This document shows, piece after piece, positions 32,977 to 45,899 of a stretch of 64,000 bases of DNA. The notes below the pieces were generated by a model. That model was given only the letters and a program-made list of their open reading frames with translations. It was not told where the DNA came from and did not search any database. Location of the stretch: the NCBI GenBank assembly GCA_035048815.1, contig JAUCBN010000020.1:8687501-8751500 (forward strand), in the 5' to 3' direction. A program made the position numbers and the translations under genes. The stretch comes from Abelmoschus esculentus. Lineage: Eukaryota; Streptophyta; Magnoliopsida; Malvales; Malvaceae. Within the stretch, counting starts at the first letter, position 1. Each line of letters opens with the position of its first letter.

Positions 32977-35491
32977 TGTAATACCCGAATTTCGTCTGGG
33001 GGTCTGAGTAAAAATATATAAAAATTAAAAATAATAAAAAATAAAATAGTAAATAAACAAAAATTAAACAAATGGAAAAAGGCATTAAATTGGTTACCAA
33101 AAAATGGGGGAGTTGGCAGTTATCTTTTAAGGAAACAGTTACCAAAGAAAGGGGGAGTTATTTGGAGAATCATGAAGCAATTATGACGACATTCATTCGG
33201 GGGAAGAAAAAGAGGAAAGTTTTGAATTGCTGTGAAAGCTCAAGAGTCACCGAGACATCGTCAGATCACTAACAATGGTCGGAGAAGAAGCTGAAACATC
33301 ACCGGAATCCGCTAAACATACTGACAAGTAATTCTAACTTCTTCTCCATCTTTGTTTTTCTGCAAAAAATAGGATTTAGGGTCAGAGTTTCTTGAAGTAA
33401 TAACCTGGATCCAATTTTAAATCAAATATGGAAGTTGTAATACTTATCTGAACATTGTTTTTGGTCTCCGTGTCGTTTAGTGAAGTTTGAGAGTCTCTAG
33501 TAAGGTTTTGATTCTGTTGTGATTGAAAATAGGTGAAGTTTTTGTTTCGATGAGTGTTAGGTCTATATCCAGGGAAGTTAGTGAAAGATCCTGCCGGATC
33601 TGGGTTTAGGTGATGTTCTCAGTTGGTTTGAATTGGATTTGGGGAAGAACGGGAATATTCTTATGAATCCGGGTAAGTTTAGATAAAATTTAGATGATTT
33701 TCGAAGGTTCTCGAGTATTTTTAAGATTTTCCGATGACCGGAGATGGTGATCGGAAATCGCAGATGGTGATCGACGATGATCGGTGTAAAAAGTGATGGC
33801 TGCCGAAACTTAGAAGCGGTTGTCGACGAACATCGGAGCGTGATCGGAGGATGACGATGTTGGATTGAATGGAGGAGGTTACGGTGGTTCTAGGTTGGTG
33901 TTCTTCATGTTCATCGAATAACATGAAGAATACCATATGATTTTGGTGTGTTTTGATCCAGAAGAGAATGGAATTCTAGGTTTAAGTTGTTTGTTTCAGA
34001 GAAAAGTGAGAAAGAGATATTAGATAGAAGAAAGTTTGAGAAATGAGGAGAAAAATAAATTTTAGGTCTTTTATAGTGAGGCCAAAACTACGTCGTTTTG
34101 GACAAGGAGAAGTGCGTTTTTTAAACAAATGGAGAAATTCTTTCCGTAGTCTTTCTAGGTTTAAACTGTAATTCAATTTAGTCACTAATTCCCTTAATTC
34201 GAACCCTAAACTTTATAAACTCTTCAATTAGGTTCCAATTTGAAATCAATAAGAATTTAAACTTTAGAAATTATTTCAGTTAAGTCCCAATTTGAATTAA
34301 TTTGAACTTTAGGCTTAGAATGCTTCCAATTTAGTCACTAATTAAGCCTAATTTGACCCCTAAAATTAGATGCTTTTCAATTTAGTCCTTACTTCTTTCA
34401 TTTAGACCTTGTAATTCTCGTTTCTTTCAATTTAACTTCCAATATGTTGTATTTGTGCTCTTATGTCTCTAATAAAAAGTAACTTAGCTTTTTTGTTATA
34501 TTTAATGCTTTATTTATTTTATTTATCTTGTTTGTATTTTTTAAAAGCATATAGTATATTTGTCTAGGATAACACTTAATTTACACGTAATTAATTAAAT
34601 TAGAGCCTTCTTAGGGTAGTCCCTTTAATTAATTAATTTAAAATAGGGAGATAATTATAGTAACGATGACATTTTAATCATATACATCGGATACACTAAG
34701 CGGTCGGTGTTTTGACGTAAAATGACGTTGACCAAAAGAGTGTACTTTGGTATCGCATTCGACGTGACATCGAAACTTAGAAAATGATAAATAATTTAAG
34801 GTTAGAATTAAATAAAATTAATTAGGTAAATGATTAGAAACACCAATAGTATTATTAATTTTATTAAGTGTCTAGATGGTAGTGCCCGATCGTTCGGATG
34901 TTATCATAATACACTTGGTAAATTAATAATTTAATAGGATTTTAAATATTTAATTAATGGAGCCTAATAGGTTAGAACTTAAAATGAACAAGATAATAAC
35001 CAGTCATGCATTTAAAACCTTTTGAGGCAGAGTTTATATTTCTTTAAATACGAGTTAAGATTTCCTATTATAGGACGTCTTTTTCAAGCTCGTATTTAAA
35101 AGAAATGTATTTTTTTATCTAAAAGGATATTCTCATTCGAACGATATTTATTTTACAATAACGAATTAAATTTATATTATTATTCGCAATGCCAAAATGC
35201 CACGTATAATTAATAAGGTACCGATCTCGGGCGCTTGTAAGGGTCGTCCTTACGCGTAACCGACTCCCAAACCCAAATGTTTTAAAAAGAATCTCTGGTT
35301 TGTTTTATGGTGTCTGGTCTACCTAAGTGGCCGATGGCGACTCCAAATCATTTTTTTTAAAATTAAAATCATACATTTTTTAATAAAAATTTCAGTTTTC
35401 ATAATTAAAAAACAATAAAACTCGATTTTCCAAGATTCACTCGCCAGGATATTTTATTTTTACACATTTCGGTTTTAAAATGGTTGCGACA
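32977..35491 (+). repeat. 5' LTR of the Ogre-like element
   Basis: It begins TGTAATACCCGAATTTCG and ends TGGTTGCGACA, 2,515 bp. The open frames inside it have no family match and are shared with the 3' LTR, so they are not separate genes. Confidence 0.95.
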
Positions 35492-35494
35492 GTT

Positions 35495-35510
35495 TGGTGA
35501 CTCCGCTGGG
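35495..35510 (+). other. Primer binding site of the Ogre-like element
   Basis: TGGTGACTCCGCTGGG starts three bases after the LTR. It differs from the iMet site and fits the kind of site used by Tat/Ogre elements; I cannot name the tRNA with certainty. Confidence 0.7.
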
Positions 35511-36248
35511 TGTAAAATTGTTGTGAGTCAGGCCTAATAATTAATTACAGGTGACATTTTGACATTTTGAATAATAATATAATTTTCTTCAATAGATTGT
35601 TGAATGGATTTTCCGACGAATAAGGGTAGTATTTTCTTTTGTGTGATATATCTGTCATTCATGCATAAGCTCTCGACCTGGGCTTTTATCCTTGAGTTGT
35701 AGTTATATATAATCCGACATGATGCTCTCCAAGTTCGAGTTTCAGATTTATGTCTACTTCCGGTATACTAACCTTACGCGTCGTGGGGTCTTCACCTCCG
35801 TTGTAAGGGACCTATACTACCGAATCGATGTCTTATCGTCGCAGTAGACGGTAACGACAGTTCGGGAACCCAGAGTCTACATCTGAACCCACATGTGTAG
35901 AGTAGAAACCTACCCATATTAGAGCTAGACAAAGACCATAAGATAAGGTGGTATACTGTCTAAATGCCGCCAAAACAGGATTTCTTTTCTTGATTGTTCT
36001 CTGGTTATTTCTGTGCAATATATTTTGCTTATTGGTTAATTTATTTATTGCAATATAGATTGTTCTCTGGTTATTTTAAGTATTTTTTATTATGATTATT
36101 TTGTTCGATTTATGTATTCACCATACTAATACGAATTTTGTTTTGTTTTGTTTTATTTTTCCTTTCTGTATTTTCTTGTTATTATTATCTGTCACATCAT
36201 TTGCATTGGTATTGATTCGAAAAACAATAAAGTTAGAAGTATTCAAAA
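35511..36248 (+). other. Leader region of the Ogre-like element
   Basis: This is untranslated sequence between the primer binding site and the first ORF. No long frame or repeat was noticed. Confidence 0.5.
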
Positions 36249-38368
36249 ATGTCCGAAGGGATCATTATAGGAAAAGATAATACAAAGGTCTGGACTTGGT
36301 CAGAAGCGGTTCAGCTTGAGAAAGGGGATTGCCTACCTCTAGGAAGCGCGTCAGCAATGAAAGGATATGTAAAGATCAACACGAATAAAAACCCGTGTCT
36401 TCATGAAATCTAGGAAATATGGGATCAATGGACCAGCGATATAAGGGAACAATTTAGAAAAGAGTTTGGAGACATTGCACTGTTATTGATGGTACCAGTT
36501 GATAGACAGTTACTTAGAGCCATGACACAGTTTTGGAATCAAGCATATAATTGCTTCACTTTCAGAAGAGTCAACATGATGCCTACTTTGGAAGAATATG
36601 AAGTCTTGATCAACTATCCCGTAATCAAGAGCAATAAGGTATACGTCAAGCCCAATAGTACTTCGGGTTTTAAGAAGAAGTTGACGCAGATCACGGGGAA
36701 GGCGAAATAATTTTAGGATCAGAAGATAGCAAGTCACGACAGTAAAAACATGAGTAAGGATAAACAAAGAGTAAGTTGGAGAGTTTTAAAGGATTTGAAA
36801 ATTGCCAGTAGTGAAAAGCCCTCCAAGGTAAGGAGAATATATGCCCTTTGCATTTACGAGTTAGTACTTTTTTCGAGAACCTCGGAACATATAGACCTGT
36901 CAATTGTAGGGTTGTTTGAGAGGTTATTTAAAGGTATAAATCCAATTTCTGCTATCCTAGTTGAAACATATAGATCATTGACCGCATGCAAGAAGTCAGG
37001 TGAAGGAAGATTTTGAGGTTGCGCATAGTTGTTAGAGGTATGGTTTAGAGGTCATCGTTGGAGTACACCGTATCAAGCACTAAGGTATAAGACTACTTAT
37101 TCACCTATTGAGGAGCATTCGAAGGACTGTGTTATAGAGAAGAAGAATGAGAGCCAATGGGAAGAATTCTTTTAGAACTTGACAGATGCAAATGTTGTTT
37201 GGAAAGCCTGTTGGTTAAATAGAGGAACTACATTTCTATATAGATGTGGAGAAAGAGATTGGGTTCCATTGCAAGGAATATGGGGTAGAACAACTTACTG
37301 TCCGCTTCTAGTTTCTAGGCAGTTCGGGTTTAGACAATTCATACCAGCTATAGCAGGGATGACAAGCTTAGAGTACACGCACAAAAACGCTGGTTATAAA
37401 TCAAGAATAACACATATTGCGAAGCCATGGGATACACCTAGGAAAGTTCAACCTTAACGAGATTTAGAAATTATGGCCAAATACGACGAGTGGAGGGCGC
37501 AAAGAATGAATGATAGGACTTTTCAGGAGATACTGAGGAGTGTTGGACATCAAGTGAAGTGGCTCAAGAAGCAACGTCTGCATTGGAAAAATTAAAGAAT
37601 GACCGAGAGTTGGATTTGAAAAGGTACGAGAAGGGTATTTATGGCCTTACACAAGAATTGAACATGGCAAAGTATTAAATATTAACACATGAGAGAAAAG
37701 AGAAAGAGTTGACATTTCAGAATGAGAAATTAAGTCGGGATTTGAAGGAATTGCGAGAGATGCATGAGGGGCACAAGAAGAAGTATCAAAAAGAAAGTGG
37801 AAGCAAGAGGGTTCAAGATTTTTTGGACCGCTTAGACAAGATGGTAAAAAAGAAGGAAAACTACAAGAAGCTTTATGAATGGAAGTCTCGTGAAGGAAGA
37901 GAGGCGAGCTATAAAGCAAAGAAGAAGCTAGAGAAAGAGCAAGCGAGGAATTTTGAGTTGACAAACCAGGCGACACAGTTAGAGAAGTTGGTTACCAAAT
38001 ATTATAATGAAGACAAGGTTTAGATGGAAAAGGAAAAAGAGAATCTGTAAGAAAAGATTGTCTTGCTTGAAAACAACGTACAAGAGTTGAGAGAGAAGCT
38101 ATCCAGTTATGAAAGAGGCCTATGCCAGGATAATGGAGCATGGAAGATAAAATATGAAGCAGCGCAACGCACCATTGAGAGTCAGAACAATGAGTTAGTC
38201 AACTTCAAGGAACAGGTCAGAAGCATTGCCACCTATGTGCAGATATTGTCGAGGGAAGTTACAACTCTTCTGAAGCAGCCGAATGTAGAGTTGGAGCATG
38301 GAGAAGTCATCATACGATTGCTACATGAGTGGACCAACTTAGGGATTAGAGCTAGCAGTTTTCTGTAG
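36249..38368 (+). pseudogene. Extra ORF (ORF1) of the Tat/Ogre lineage, broken
   Basis: The ATG at 36249 starts a frame with MSEGIIIGKDNTKVWTWSEA, an in-frame TAG at 36411, then 'EIWDQWTSDIREQFRKEFGDI' in abbreviated match and 'FWNQAYNCFTFRRVNMMPTLEEYEVL'. This N-terminal domain is the one found in ORF1 proteins of plant Tat/Ogre elements (a domain of unknown function). It goes on to about 37457 with a conserved Trp-rich part, then a long Lys/Glu-rich coiled-coil region (37709-38368). The role of this protein is unknown. Several stops and frameshifts (36411, 36708, 37014, 37455, 38021) make this copy inactive. Confidence 0.75.
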
Positions 38369-38532
38369 TAGATGATTGGTTATCTTTACTTTGTATATGA
38401 ACCTTTTGGACAAATGGATGTTTTTAAGACGCTATTTTTTTGAATTCAATACCTTATTGCATACATGCATTCATACATTCATACATCATTTGCATCATTA
38501 AATTTAAAATAAAATTTTAATAAAAAGGTTCT

Positions 38533-39343
38533 ATGGCAGTGAATACTTAAGCTGCAATCATACCGCACTCATACTCGACTCGTTCGCGTACCAAAACACT
38601 GGCAATGAAAGAAAAACTAAAATATTTAGAGAATGATCGTATAGAGTTTAAGAATCAATTGGATGAAATAGAAAACAATATGAAGGACAGTATTGCCAAG
38701 GCTCAGGCAGATATTATCAGTCAATTGACAGCTTTGTTGGGACCAAAGGAATCAAAGAAGGATAAAGCGCAAGCGGGAGGATCAAACGAGACATAGGGTC
38801 AGGCGGATACTACATCTCACATAAGGGGGCAACCGGAAGTACAATCTATGCCTAAAAAAGTGTGAATCAATTTACCAGGGGCATTTGCAAGTCACCCAAT
38901 AGAAGTTGCTGAGTTTATCAATCCAAATGCAGATGAAGTCCCATATCTCAATTTCATGAATGAGATAGACAAGATGCGATAGGATATGGAGAAAAAGTAC
39001 ACTGATCATTTCAAAGAACTGGAGGCAAAGATACTAGAGATACAAGGGACCACGATTAAGGTACCGACGCATCTGATTTGGGTTTGATGTCTAATTTAGT
39101 CTTACCGCCGAAGTTTAGAATGCCTAATTTTGAAAAGTTTGATGGAACTACATGCCCAACTGATCACATGACTATGTAATGTCAAAAGATGTTCGCTTTC
39201 AATAAAGATGAGAAGTTGTTGATTCACTGTTTCTAGGATAGTTTGATAGGTTTTGCGATCCGATGGTACACATAGTTGAGTAGGGAAAATATAAAAACAT
39301 GGAAAGACTTGCATCACGCCTTTATGGAAAATTACAAGTATAT
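38533..39343 (+). pseudogene. gag: Ogre-like gag, 5' part, interrupted by an Athila-type insertion
   Basis: The frame opens at ATG 38533 (MAVNT then a stop) and continues with a coiled coil (38605-38790). After several stops comes the retrotransposon gag core: 'LPPKFRMPNFEKFDGTTCPTDH' region near 39100-39170, 'IRWYT' and 'TWKDLHHAFMENYKY' near 39300-39340. It stops where TGATGAG begins at 39344 and resumes at 43072 ('QMEQ-PNETFRQYAHR'). Confidence 0.8.
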
Positions 39344-40196
39344 TGATGAGTACATAAAAGTCCTATTTTGATACCATTCTCCCTCTCGTTTATTGTCAAT
39401 TAAGGACAGATATAAGGGAAATATTGGATAATTCTACTTATTTTACATATTTCAGCATCCGAATACTCAAATAAGGAATTTATCTATTATTTGGCTTAAA
39501 ATAGATGCATTTGATGGTTTTCTTTCCTAGGCAGGAAACCACATCATAGGAATGGCCAAACAAGAAGACGGGTGCTGGTAAAGTAGCTGGTAAAGTAGCT
39601 GAAATGCAGATGAAGCACCCGCCACAGCAGCACTTTGGATGCCGCGGCAGCAAATTGATGATGACAACTGGTGCTCGACAAATAGAGAAAAAGGTTGCCT
39701 CGGCGGAATTTGCCACGGAGGAGGTTACCACGACAGAAGTTGCCACGGCAGAGGTTTCCACGGCAGCAAAATGGCAACCGCAATCATGGTTTGCCACCAG
39801 ACATTACAGCAACATCTACGATAAGGAATAAGCAGATCAGGCCAAGAGAACTGTACTGATGCAGTTCCAAGACGAGACCATTATGACAGCAACCCGCCGC
39901 GGCAACCGATGCCAAGGCAACACCTAGAACACAAATGTTGATATGATAGGCGATCTGAAGAGAAAAACAAGGTGGACATTTTAAGACAAGTAGCATAGAA
40001 ATCGGATCTGGGAAACGCATGGAAAGTCAAGGTCAATGTCACGTGGGAAAAGAATCCTTATAGGAATAAAGTAGGAAATAAAATAAAGATCTTTTATTTA
40101 TGTACTTAACTTGTGTTTTACTCCTAGTCAAATTTCTACTTTGGAAAGGTTTGCCCTAGGCTAAGCCTATAAATACCATAGCCTATGTAGAGAGGA
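39344..40196 (+). repeat. Truncated 5' LTR of the Athila-type derivative
   Basis: It matches 41404-42246 closely and then diverges after 'gtagagagga'. It has a TATAAATA promoter box at 40168-40175, so transcription could still begin here. Confidence 0.85.
39694..39768 (+). repeat. 15-bp minisatellite inside the Athila-type LTR (five units)
   Basis: Units of the form GTTGCCACGGCAGAG are repeated five times with changes and would encode Val-Ala-Thr-x-Glu in a 75-codon open frame (39604-39831). The same five-unit array is at 41744-41818. Confidence 0.85.
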
Positions 40197-41403
40197 GAAA
40201 GTCATGAAGCACATAAAACGGTCCAAAAATCAAATCCACCATCCCACCTAAGACGCGGCCGAGGCGGCTGGCCGCCCAAACGCAAGTGACGACGGTTTTG
40301 CTGTTATAGAACTTCATCTCCCCCGTTTTATTTCATACTTCTTCATTATTGTTTTCCAGTGCATTTTTTATATTCTTTCTCAACAAACTCCACACAAACT
40401 GATGACCCTCAGGATACAGAAGAGGCCAGACTCGACATAAAAATATTGGTTTATCTTTTCCTTGCCTCCTAATTTTTATCTTGTGTTTTATTGTTGCCTT
40501 GTGTTCAGATACATGCATTTAGGACAATGCATCCCTCGAGTTTGGTGAAGTGTTGATCATATTTATAGTGTTGATCATATTTATAAATATCTGCAAAATC
40601 TAGGAATATTTGGATTATCTAACTTTTGTCTTAAATATCTTCCATGTATGGAAAATATTTAGATTATCCTATTATTGCCTTAATTCTTCCCTAAAAAATT
40701 TATTACTGCAAAACTTTTTTTTAAGTCTATTGAATTTTATTGAAACTGCCTCAGCATCAATATATTCTCCAGCCGCCGCAGTAGTATGCACCATTCTCCA
40801 GACTTGAAATCAGACAGGTCTCTTTGGATTAGTACGTAGGATTAGATTATGAACCTGAAAATAATTAAACACTGCTAATCTTAATTGATTTTATAAGTTC
40901 TTTTCTTTTAAAAGCAATAAGGACTTAGGCTTAGATTTTAACTAGAGGTGCCTATCACGGCTCTAGTTTAGTCCATAGAGGTGCCCATCACTGGCTCTAG
41001 GACTTAGTCTTTTTCCCACTTACTAGAGGTGCCCAAAATTGGCTCTAGTAGGAATAGTTAAACACTTGAGGTGCCCGAAACGAGCTCAAGCAGTATAAGT
41101 ATATAGCAATATATATTTATATATCAAATTAGGGAGAAAGAAAGAAAAAAGAATTAAAAATCTTAGTCGGAAGTCTTGAGCTAGAAAAAGGATTAGAACT
41201 TAGAAAATCAACTTCGACATAGCTACGCACACACCCACTAAGACTTATAGTCCAGTTCCGAGGAATTCCTAGAACCTAGAAAAGGCCGAGTTAAGAAAGG
41301 AATTCTATCACAGCAGGCAGGACGATATATTAATTTAAAATTCCTTACTTAAATTTATCTTTTGCATTGCTTGAGAACAAACAATAGTTCGAGTTTGGGG
41401 GTG
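40197..41403 (+). other. Internal region of the Athila-type derivative
   Basis: This is noncoding sequence. At 40930-41090 the phrase 'ctagaggtgcccatcactggctct' recurs four times in changing form. The region ends in the polypurine tract GTTTGGGGGTG (41393-41403). Confidence 0.7.
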
Positions 41404-43071
41404 TGATGAGTACATAAAAGTCCTATTTTTTTATACCATTCTCCTACTCGTTTATTGTCAATTAAGGACAGATTTAAGGGCAATATTGGATAATTCTACT
41501 TATTTTCCTTATTTCAGCATCTGAATACTCAAATCAGGAATTTATCTATTATTTGGCTTAAAATAGATGCATTTGATGATTTTCTTTCCTAGGTAGGAAA
41601 CCACATCATAGGAATGGCCAAACAAGAAGACGGATGCTGGTAAAGAAGCTGAAATGCAGATGAAGCACCCGCCACAACAACACTTTGGATGCCGCGACAA
41701 CAGATTGATGATGACAACTAGTGCTCAACAGATAGAGAAAAAGGTTGCCTCGACGGAAGTTGCCACGGTGGAGGTTGCCACGGAGGAAGTTGCCACGACG
41801 GAGGTTGACACGGCAGAAAAATGGCAACCGCAATCATGGTTTGCCACTAGACATTGCAGCAACATCTACGATAAGGAATAAGTAGATCTTGCCAAGAGAA
41901 CTGTACTGATGCAGTTCTAAGACGAGACCATTATGACAGCAACCCGTCGCGGCAACCGATGCCAAGGTAGCACCTGGAACACAAATGTTGATATGATAAG
42001 TGATTTGAAGAGAAAAACAAGTTGGACGTTTTAAGACAAGTAGCATAGAAATCGAATCTGGGAAACGCATGGAAAGTCAAGGTCAAAGTCACGTGGGAAA
42101 AGAATCCTTATAGGAATAAACTAGGAAATAAAATAAAGATCTTTTATTTATGTACTTAACTTGTGTTTTACTCCTAGTCGAATTCCTACTTTGTAAAGGT
42201 TTGCCCTAGGCTAAGCCTATAAATACCATAGCCTATGTAGAGAGGAAGATATCTCGAAATCAAGTTTCATAGAAAACCCCTAAATTCCTCCATCGTCCCC
42301 TTTGGGGTTTAGGTTAGTTTGTGGAGTAGTTGTGGGAGAAAGTTTGTAATTTGTTTAGTTCTTATTAATGCAATTTCAGAATTCATAGTTTATTCTCTCT
42401 TGGCGTTTACTCTTCTTTGCATATGAGCTCGAGATGATAAGTATGTGAAGAAAAATCTATTTGTCTAATATCGGGAGAGTTAGGCTCACGAAATAAGAGA
42501 ATACGGTCTTTGCTCAAGGGTATTGACTAATCCGATTATCCAGGATTTTAGCGACTAACAAGACGCATGTGTGGTTGTTATCCGCCCTTGATTCACGCCG
42601 GGAGGTATCATCAAGACACATGGGTTTCAACAGTTCTCTTCGCTTAGGGATAAGGAAGAAGACATACAAGGATGCTCTGTCGAACTATGAGTTGTTGAAT
42701 TGTCGACAAGGCATAACCCCGCCTAGGCAGCTGCGGCGATCCTTTGTGCGACCCTCCGAGGCGGCAGTTCAACCCCATTACATTATAAGAGCGAGACAAT
42801 TACATTTTGATTCCACACTACGAAGCATTCTAACCTGCCCCCACTTTTCCATCCTTGATTTCTTGATCACTTATCTTTATTGCTTTAATTAGTTTTCTTA
42901 GTTATAGTCCAACTCAATTATCTGTGTCTTTATTTTTCCATTGTGCAGGAATAATAAATTGCGTAAGTAAAGCCAATCCCTGTGGGTTCGACATCTTAAA
43001 TACTACAATTTGACAAAGGTGGAAGGACAAATGCTTCATCATAAAAGCAGGACTTTCTAGCCACAATCACA
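41404..43071 (+). repeat. 3' LTR of the Athila-type derivative
   Basis: It begins TGATGAGTACATAAAAGTCC and ends in CA at 43071, about 1,668 bp. A TATAAATA box lies at 42218-42225. It aligns, apart from several indels, with the LTR at 57408-58803; both have the shared end phrase AATCCCTGTGGGTTCGACAT. Confidence 0.85.
41744..41818 (+). repeat. 15-bp minisatellite in the 3' LTR of the Athila-type derivative
   Basis: Five units like GTTGCCACGGAGGAA correspond one to one to the array in the truncated LTR but differ at about a quarter of the unit positions. Confidence 0.85.
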
Positions 43072-44560
43072 TATCAAAATTGGGACCCACTAGAGTAATG
43101 TTACAGTAGATGGAGTAGTAGCCGAATGAAACATTCCGACAGTATGCTCACCGATGAAGGGATTTGGCTTCCCAAGTGTAGCCCCCGTTGATTGAGAGTG
43201 AAATAATGCACATGTTTGTGGAAACATTGAAGGGCTAGATGTATGACCGTTTGTTTACTAATTCGATGCAAAGTTTTTCTTAGATTGTTACTACAGGGGA
43301 GCTTGTTGAAGCAGCCATCAAAAGTGAAAGGATAGAAGGATCTGATCATTCCAAGAGGAGTCACAAAAAGAAAGATAATAAAGTAAATAGTGCTGGTGTA
43401 TATGAAGCACCGAGAAAAATGACCGTATCTAAGCCAAGAGTAGGGGCAGGTAGTTCACAGAATGCAAACAAGAAGGATTCCAAGTGGGAAAAGACAAGTT
43501 TTATGCCCATTCCGATAACGTATGTTGAGTTGTACACACAGCTATATGATGAGAATATGATACATCTGTATTTCATTCTACCACTTCAACCTCCATACCC
43601 GCCATGGTTTGATCAGAAGGCTCATTGCGAATATCATGTCAAGGTTAAGGGACATAGCATTGAAAATTGTACTACGTTCAAGAGGGTACTTCAGAATTTG
43701 ATCAATACTGGAGTATTGAAATTTGATCACCGTTGAAGTGGGTGTTCAAGTAGTTGTTTGATAACGGGCTTATACACCAAGGAATGACGGTGGAAGAACT
43801 TGTTGAGTCAGAGTTATACTGTGAGTATCATCAGGAGCAAGGACATGAGATTCAATATTGTTTTGAGTTTAGAAGCTTGCTGTAAGGAATGATGGACAAC
43901 AAGGAGGTAGAATTCTTTATCGAGATGGGAGAGCGGAGAATGGTGGATGTGTGTACGTCCAAGAAAACCGTGCCAAAGTACAGTGTGGATAGGCCGTTAA
44001 TCATTTCGGCCTGACCAAAGAATGAGAGTTCATCAGGGGAAGTAAGACCAGTAACTACCCCTCGTATAGTGATTACTCCTCCAACACCTTTTTCATTCAA
44101 GGATAGACGGAGGATTCCATGGAACTATATTGTAAGTGTAACAACGCCAAGATGTTCAAAGCCCGCCGAAGAGATACAGCCAGAGAAGCCCGAGGTAGAG
44201 AACAATGTTGAAGCTGAAGAACCAGTGAATGAGGTAGGACATTTCACGAGAAGTGGAAGATATTATTCACCAGTTCAAGATAAAGAAGAAAAGAAAGCAA
44301 AGAATGTTGAGAAGAGAAAGATTTTCGAGGATCTAGTACCGAAAGTAAACGAGCCTGTTACAGAGGAACAAGCACATGAGTTCCTAAGGCTCTTGAAGCA
44401 TAGTGAGTATAGCGTCGTTGAGCAGTTGAAGAAGCAACAAGCCAGAATTTCCATCCTTGATCTGTTATTGAGTTCTGAGGGGAAACGTAATGCCATACTA
44501 AAGGTGTTAAACCAGACTTTTGTTCTGAGTGATATATCGGTGAATAAGCTGGATTGAATC
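43072..44560 (+). pseudogene. gag: Ogre-like gag, 3' part
   Basis: After the Athila-type insertion the gag core continues ('PNETFRQYAHR', 'RDLASQV', 'MFVETLKG', with TAG stops in place of Gln or Trp). Two nucleocapsid motifs of the Tat type, CEYHVKVKGHSIENC (about 43627-43670) and CEYHQEQGHEIQYC (about 43820-43862), follow. The frame 44069-44557 holds the gag-protease linker with 'SEYSVVEQLKKQQARISILD' and 'LLLSSEGKRNAILKVLNQ', conserved in Tat elements. Confidence 0.85.
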
Positions 44561-45430
44561 GTTAATCATATCACCGCAAACAATTATATAACCTTTACCG
44601 ATGACGAGATCCCAGATGGAGGAATGACATCTATCAAGACTCTAAATATTATGACTCATTGCAAGGCTCATGTTTTCCCGGGAGTATTGATTGATAATAG
44701 TTCAGCACTGAATGTATTACCTTTGATGACTCTGCAAAGGTTGCCTATCGACAGTGCTCATATGAAAAGTTATCAGAATGTGGTAAGAGCATTTGATGAG
44801 ACTACAAGGGACGTGTTGGGTAGAATAGAAGTGTCACTGCTGATTGGGCCATCTGTGTACACCGTAGATTTTGTTGTTGTGGACATTAAGCCAACATATA
44901 ATTGTCTGCTTGGAAGACCCTGGATCCATTCAGCTGGGGCAGTGCCGTCATCTTTGCATCAGAAATTAAAGTTCGTGATCGATGGAAAGCTAGTATGTGT
45001 AGGGGTGGAAGAAGAAATTATCGCTTCAGTTTCTACTAATGCACCGTACATCCAAGCGAATGAGGATGCCTTGGAGTGTTCTTTCAGGGCATTGGAGTTT
45101 ATTAATGCCACATTTGTTGCTGAAGGTGAGAAATTTTCGTACCCTAGGTTGTCAAATTGCACAGAGATGACTGTTAAGGAAACTTTCGGTAAAGGAGCCA
45201 AGACTGGAAAAGGATTAGAGAAGAAGTTGCAACGAAGTTTGCGCCCAAGACCCGTGGTTATGAAGAAGGGTCGAGCTGGGTTGGGTTTTTCGATGGAGGC
45301 ATTTTGGAAGAAGTACAAAAAAATTATGGCTACGGGCCCGATATCATTGAGTTCCAAAATTGTCTTCATATCCTGGGGATTTGAGAATGTTGCAAAGCAA
45401 GCTGAAAAGGATCGTCAAGAGTCTATTTAA
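44561..45430 (+). pseudogene. pro: Ogre-like retropepsin-type protease with altered active site
   Basis: The frame 44624-45430 has the protease core 'GVLIDNSSALNVLP' and the second loop 'YNCLLGRPWIHSAGAVPSSL'. The catalytic Asp is at 44693-44695. The usual Asp-Asn-Gly triad reads Asp-Asn-Ser because the third codon is AGT (44699-44701), a single G-to-A change from GGT. The C-terminal part has a Gly-rich 'KKGRAGLGF' motif that may be the G-patch-like piece found in Ogre polyproteins. Confidence 0.85.
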
Positions 45431-45899
45431 GCTACAAGAGGAAGAAATCTTCGGGGATGCTGTTGATGGTTTGTTTGTGGGAGGACTTTCTGAAGGACCA
45501 AGGATGAGCTTTCTAGAGGGAATCCGTCTGTGTCTCCCTGGCGAGACTCTGAAGAACTGGACTGTAGGAATTTACCTATAGTGTTTAAAACAGAGTAATG
45601 CCAAGAACCACCTTATACTTTTGCCCACGAGTATAAGAGATTTTCTGTAAAGGGCTTTTACATATTTCATTTGTAAATAAGGATGCTTCTTTTGTTCTCA
45701 AATGGCAAACATTCCTTTTCATTTTTTTTTGGTTTTTGTTTATCCCCATCCGAACATATGAATTTTCTTTGCAGGTTCCCAATCAATGATTGCGTGAGTA
45801 ATTCTATACTTAATCACAAAATAGATTTAAAAGGGGCCTCTTATCTAACAGAAATTAATGAGTGTGAAAATAATACGGATTATGAGTTTCCTGAAGAAT

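Larger units (their letters stand above)
39344..43071 (+). mobile_element. Athila-type derivative lacking gag and pol, nested in the Ogre-like gag
   Basis: Two copies of a TGATGAGTAC... LTR (39344-40196, truncated, and 41404-43071, complete) flank 1.2 kb of noncoding sequence. The 3' LTR is preceded by GTTTGGGGGTG, the polypurine tract typical of Athila elements. The 5' copy stops after its first half, so the second half of the LTR, the primer binding site and all genes are missing: a large deletion joins mid-LTR to the 3' internal region. Flanks TATAT (39339-39343) and TATCA (43072-43076) match at three of five positions, a doubtful target duplication; the host gag frame resumes directly after 43071. 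Confidence 0.8.

Noticed and set aside
42569..42892. 107-codon plus-strand open frame
   Set aside because: It lies wholly inside the Athila-type LTR and its counterpart in the LTR at 57408 is broken; it is not a gene.
39339..43076. Perfect target duplication for the Athila-type derivative
   Set aside because: The flanks TATAT and TATCA agree at only three of five bases; I record it as doubtful rather than claim it.
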